DNA from: Candidatus Acidulodesulfobacterium ferriphilum
GTDB lineage: Bacteria > SZUA-79 > Acidulodesulfobacterales > Acidulodesulfobacteraceae
NCBI GenBank assembly: GCA_004195035.1
Contig: SGBD01000001.1
Coordinates: 310,001-374,000, forward strand
Length of the DNA stretch: 64,000 nt
Direction: 5' to 3'
Shown: positions 61,363 to 64,000 of the stretch, one piece after another
Layout: each line of letters opens with the position of its first letter
How positions within the stretch are numbered: position 1 is the stretch's first letter
Program-made: the position numbers and the translations under genes
Notes under the pieces: generated by a model
The model's input: the letters and a program-made list of their open reading frames with translations, nothing else
What the model was told of the DNA's origin: nothing
Database searches by the model: none

Positions 61363-62009
61363 ATATCGGCATTTTCGGCGGAACATTTGATCCGATTCAT
61401 TACGGACATTTAAGGGCGGCGGAAGAAATTACGCAAAACTTTTTGGAAAAAGTTATATTTGTCCCGACAAACATAACTTCTAATAAAGAAAAAGTACCTT
61501 CAAGTTCGCAAGAAAGGCTTGAAATGATAAAAATCGCAATAAACGATCATAAAAAATTCACAGTTTCGGATATTGAAATTAAAAGAGGCGGAATTTCTTA
61601 CTCATATGACACCGTTATTCAGTTTAAGAAATTATACCCGGATGACGATTTATATTTTATTATAGGAATGGATGCGTATTTTGATTTAAAAAATTGGAAA
61701 AACGGCGAACTCCTCTTTGGCATGATTAATTTTATCGTTATTAACAGAAATAATATAAGGTTTAATCCAAAAGATCTAATAAAACTTACATCTTTTTTGC
61801 CGGACGGGATAAAAGGGCAAATCGATATAGACCATAAAAACAAAAGATTTGTCACGTCTAAAAATAGATATATAAATTTCCTTAAAATAACAAGAATGGA
61901 TATTTCATCTACAATAATCAGGAATAACTTTAAAAAAAACATTTCCAACCTATATCTATTGCCAAAGGATGTTATTAATTATATAATTAATAAAAAGATG
62001 TATATTTAA
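61359..62009 (+). CDS. nadD: Nicotinate-nucleotide adenylyltransferase
   Basis: NadD makes nicotinate adenine dinucleotide on the way to NAD. The 216 residues start NIGIFGGTFDPIHYGHLRAAEEI (the GxFDPxHxGH adenylyl-transfer motif) and continue with FVPTNITSNK, YSYDTVIQFKKLYPDDDLYFIIGMDAY and DISSTIIRNNF. It overlaps the end of proA by 4 bases and lies before rsfS, a common arrangement. Confidence 0.96.
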   Translation: MNIGIFGGTFDPIHYGHLRAAEEITQNFLEKVIFVPTNITSNKEKVPSSSQERLEMIKIAINDHKKFTVSDIEIKRGGISYSYDTVIQFKKLYPDDDLYFIIGMDAYFDLKNWKNGELLFGMINFIVINRNNIRFNPKDLIKLTSFLPDGIKGQIDIDHKNKRFVTSKNRYINFLKITRMDISSTIIRNNFKKNISNLYLLPKDVINYIINKKMYI

Positions 62010-62056
62010 CTTTTACAATTTATAATTGCAACTGCTAAACAAGGTGATTTAAAATA

Positions 62057-62422
62057 ATTAACGCAAAAATAGAAAGAAAAAAACTAAAAAGAACAAATAA
62101 AACTATAAGGTCTATAATAGGCTCCCTTTTAGAGAAAAAGGCTCACGATGTTATCGTGCTCGATATTAGAAGGATTTCCGCAATGACCGATTTTGTTATT
62201 ATCGCGGGCGGTTCATCCGATCGTCAAATATCATCGATAGCCAACAATTTAATAGATTCCATAAAAAAGCGTCCCTTCGGAGTGGAGGGGCTTTCAGGTT
62301 CGAGATGGGTCGTAATTGACTATGGAGATGTCATAATACACATAATTCACGACGATTTAAGGCCGTATTATAACCTTGAAGGATTATGGCCCGATGCCAA
62401 AGAGTTAATTGTGGAAAATTAA
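62057..62422 (+). CDS. rsfS: Ribosomal silencing factor RsfS, non-canonical start
   Basis: RsfS binds L14 and blocks subunit joining in slow growth. Motifs: EKKAHDVIVLDIRRISAMTDFVIIAGGSSDRQISSIANNL and, at the C-terminus, SRWVVIDYGDVIIHIIHDDLRPYYNLEGLWPDAK. The homology begins around TIRSIIGSLLEKK, upstream of the first ordinary in-frame start (GUG at 62156, inside VIVLDI). Between the in-frame stop at 62045 and this homology there is no ATG, GTG or TTG. ATA (62054) and ATT (62057) follow AAGGTGA at 62041-62047 with 6 and 9 bases of spacing. An AUU or AUA start is therefore likely. Confidence 0.85.
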   Translation: MNAKIERKKLKRTNKTIRSIIGSLLEKKAHDVIVLDIRRISAMTDFVIIAGGSSDRQISSIANNLIDSIKKRPFGVEGLSGSRWVVIDYGDVIIHIIHDDLRPYYNLEGLWPDAKELIVEN

Positions 62423-62428
62423 GAGTAG

Positions 62429-62448
62429 ATTCCTGCGTACGCAGGAAT
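62429..62448. repeat. REP-like palindrome, related to MITE inner hairpin
   Basis: ATTCCTGCGTACGCAGGAAT is a perfect 20-bp palindrome 18 bp upstream of the next start codon. Its sequence matches the inner hairpin of the 165-bp element at 32220-32384 (ATTCCTGCGTAGGCAGGAAT) with one difference. It may be a dispersed repeat. Confidence 0.7.
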
Positions 62449-62466
62449 GACGGATAAAAATTAATT

Positions 62467-63840
62467 ATGTATATCATTACATTAATAATCGCCATTCTGG
62501 TGCTGATAGCTTTCTTTGAGTATCTTTATATGCTTAACCCCGTGAAGATTCCACTGCATTACGCCCCGGGCTCACAGCACATAATTAATGAATATCTTAT
62601 AATTTATATTTTTTCGGCATTTTTGGTTGGAATTGTTCTTGTCCTGTCTATAAATATTTTAAAGGATTTAATTTCTCAGATAAAAAATCTTTTCTTTAAA
62701 AGAAAGCAGTTTATAAAAACGGAAATAGATAATTCCGTTAACAAAGCTTACGATTTCTATATTAAAGGACAATACGACAAGGCAATAGACTTAATAAAAA
62801 AATACTTATCCGCCTATGAAAACAGCATAAGCGGTTATTTACTTCTGGCGAAAATTTACAAACATAAAGGAAAAATAAAAGATAGCGAATTTAACTTAAA
62901 TAAAGCGCTGGAAATAGAAAAAGATAATATTAATGCTCTTAATGAGGCCGGAAATCTATATAAATTAAACAAAGATTATGATAAAGCAATAGTTTATTAC
63001 AATAAGGCGTTAGAATCCTCAAACGATAATCTATATGCAATAACGCAGTTAAAAGATATTTACATAAAAAAAGGCGAATGGAAAAATGCATACAGGATGT
63101 CTAAGCTCTTTCTCGCTGAATCAAAAGATAAAGAGATTAATAAAAAAGAAGAATTAGTCATGCTCGGGCTTAAATATGAATTCGGAAAGTATCTTTTAGA
63201 AACGGAAAACGATACCGTAAGATCCGCTAAAAGATTTAACCAGGTGTTAACCCAAAATAAAAATTTTGTCCCCGCGTACATATCTCTGGGAGACATTTAT
63301 ATTAAAAAAGGGAAATATCCCGAAGTATTCGATTTATGGGAAAAGGCATTTTTAAAAACCGGCAACTTCGCTATTCTAATCAAAATCGAGGATATAGCGA
63401 TAAAAACGAATCATCCCGAAAATATTATTAAATTCTACCAAGAACTTATTTACGATAATCCTGAAAAGTGGGAATACAGGCTATTTTTAGGAAAACTATA
63501 TATGAGATTAGAAATGGTTGACGATGCGCTTTCAAGCCTTCATGAAATCCCTGCTTCAATTTTTAAAGACAACTCCCTCAGCCTTCTTTTAGCGGAATGT
63601 TACTTTAAAAGAGGAAAATATAACGATTCCGCCGTAAATTTTAGAAAGGCTCTTAAAGGCCAATATCCGGTCAAGTTACCTTTTACCTGTTCAAATTGCG
63701 GGTTTGTCTCTTACAATTATTCTTCGATCTGCCCATCCTGCAACCTATGGAACACATTTAATATAAAAACCTCCGGAACGCTTTATGAAAGCGGACAAAA
63801 AGATGATATTAAAAATATTCCGTCATTGATTTCGGAGTAA
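62467..63840 (+). CDS. LapB-like TPR protein with C-terminal zinc/rubredoxin-like ribbon
   Basis: The 457-residue protein has two N-terminal membrane helices (about 1-22 and 47-72), then a tetratricopeptide array (about 95-400, repeats such as AYDFYIKGQYDKAIDLIKKY, GNLYKLNKDYDKAIVYYNKA and GDIYIKKGKYPEVFDLWEKA). It ends in a four-cysteine ribbon: Cys408, 411, 422 and 425 in CSNCG and CPSCN. The order and the ribbon match LapB/YciM, which recruits FtsH to control LpxC. LapB normally has one helix, so this has an extra one. Location after rsfS and before gpmI is where rlmH is found in some relatives. Confidence 0.75.
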   Translation: MYIITLIIAILVLIAFFEYLYMLNPVKIPLHYAPGSQHIINEYLIIYIFSAFLVGIVLVLSINILKDLISQIKNLFFKRKQFIKTEIDNSVNKAYDFYIKGQYDKAIDLIKKYLSAYENSISGYLLLAKIYKHKGKIKDSEFNLNKALEIEKDNINALNEAGNLYKLNKDYDKAIVYYNKALESSNDNLYAITQLKDIYIKKGEWKNAYRMSKLFLAESKDKEINKKEELVMLGLKYEFGKYLLETENDTVRSAKRFNQVLTQNKNFVPAYISLGDIYIKKGKYPEVFDLWEKAFLKTGNFAILIKIEDIAIKTNHPENIIKFYQELIYDNPEKWEYRLFLGKLYMRLEMVDDALSSLHEIPASIFKDNSLSLLLAECYFKRGKYNDSAVNFRKALKGQYPVKLPFTCSNCGFVSYNYSSICPSCNLWNTFNIKTSGTLYESGQKDDIKNIPSLISE

Positions 63841-63853
63841 ACAGGCTAAGCAA

Positions 63854-64000
63854 ATGAAAAAATATGACGGGTTAGCTTTGATTATTTTGGACGGTTTCGG
63901 CTTGTCGCCTTCCGTGAAAGGCAACGCTATAATAAATGCGAATCCCGAGTTCATAAATTCCATCTTTAAAAGTTATCCGTTTACGACTCTAATCACTCAC
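63854..64000 (+). CDS. gpmI: 2,3-bisphosphoglycerate-independent phosphoglycerate mutase, 3' end cut off
   Basis: The visible 49 residues begin KKYDGLALIILDGFGLSPS, with the N-terminal LIxLDGxG motif containing the metal-binding Asp of the cofactor-independent mutase. They continue NAIINANPEF, as in the family (GNAIxxAxxPxxxxL). The frame stays open to the edge. It starts 13 bp after the LapB-like gene, the usual position after rsfS/rlmH in deltaproteobacteria. The start ATG has a poor ribosome-binding site, so coupling to the preceding gene is likely. Confidence 0.85.
   Translation, partial: MKKYDGLALIILDGFGLSPSVKGNAIINANPEFINSIFKSYPFTTLITH

Overview
The window is 64 kb of AT-rich bacterial chromosome, roughly 35 to 37 percent G+C by eye, densely packed with ordinary-looking genes on both strands. 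The organism appears to be a Gram-negative bacterium with a low-G+C, deltaproteobacteria-like (Desulfobacterota-like) gene order. Three things point that way. The ribosome/stress blocks rplU-rpmA-obgE-proB-proA-nadD-rsfS-TPR-gpmI and ispE-(spoVG)-prs-rplY-pth-ychF resemble those I know from Geobacter-type genomes. There is a lipoprotein, a LapB-like protein and an HlyC/CorC pair. The oxygen-defence set (rubrerythrin, flavodiiron protein, thioredoxin, CDGSH protein) suits an anaerobe or microaerophile. The species cannot be fixed from the sequence alone; an acid-tolerant sulfur/iron-cycling deltaproteobacterial relative is only a guess.

Layout. 1-7.1 kb (+): truncated galU, Hsp20, lon, thiL and two overlapping CNNM/CorC-type membrane CBS proteins. 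7.2-10.1 kb (-): trxA, an Mrp-type P-loop ATPase with a three-fold Cys-Gly-Cys repeat, and a radical SAM protein with an unusual Cys spacing; a double winged-helix plus zinc-ribbon regulator lies divergently beside it, followed by plsY with an apparent AUU start. 12-15.6 kb: glycine-zipper lipoprotein, a divergent HxlR / CDGSH-DoxX redox module around a 26-bp palindrome, a Met-rich periplasmic protein, and two tRNA-Arg genes. 15.6-25.3 kb: a small membrane protein, ackA, panB, an Asn-rich orphan, rubrerythrin, a DUF3857/transglutaminase-like protein that has lost its catalytic triad, a TIGR02757 protein with an endonuclease-III-like Fe-S tail, flavodiiron protein and hemW. 25.3-26.6 kb: tRNA-Ser followed by hairpins, a copy of its own 3' end, tandem repeats and a satP-like acetate transporter with a duplicated leader. 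26.6-32.2 kb: an ABC-2 exporter/TPR/glycosyltransferase operon, marC and ychF. 32.2-36.2 kb: a 165-bp MITE-like element, pth, rplY, prs, a tRNA-Gln with a duplicated 3' end, spoVG and ispE. 36.2-50.6 kb (-): complex I genes nuoA to nuoN. 50.6-56.7 kb (-): pepA, a haem-type methyl-accepting chemotaxis protein, and an NtrC-type response regulator with its PAS histidine kinase. 56.9-64 kb (+): rplU, rpmA, obgE, proB, proA, nadD, rsfS, a LapB-like TPR protein and the start of gpmI.

The most notable signal is in the complex I operon. There is no nuoE, and the nuoF slot holds a fusion of the NuoF C-terminal 4Fe-4S (N3) domain to a complete GltD-type FAD/NAD(P)H oxidoreductase, without the NuoF FMN/NADH domain. 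This predicts a different electron-input module for this complex I. Other points of interest are two genes whose only sensible start is a non-canonical AUU/AUA codon, the HxlR operator between two good sigma-70 promoters, tRNA 3'-end duplications at two loci, a MITE/REP family, and several unusual cysteine or methionine motifs. I saw no CRISPR array, prophage, complete insertion sequence or rRNA.
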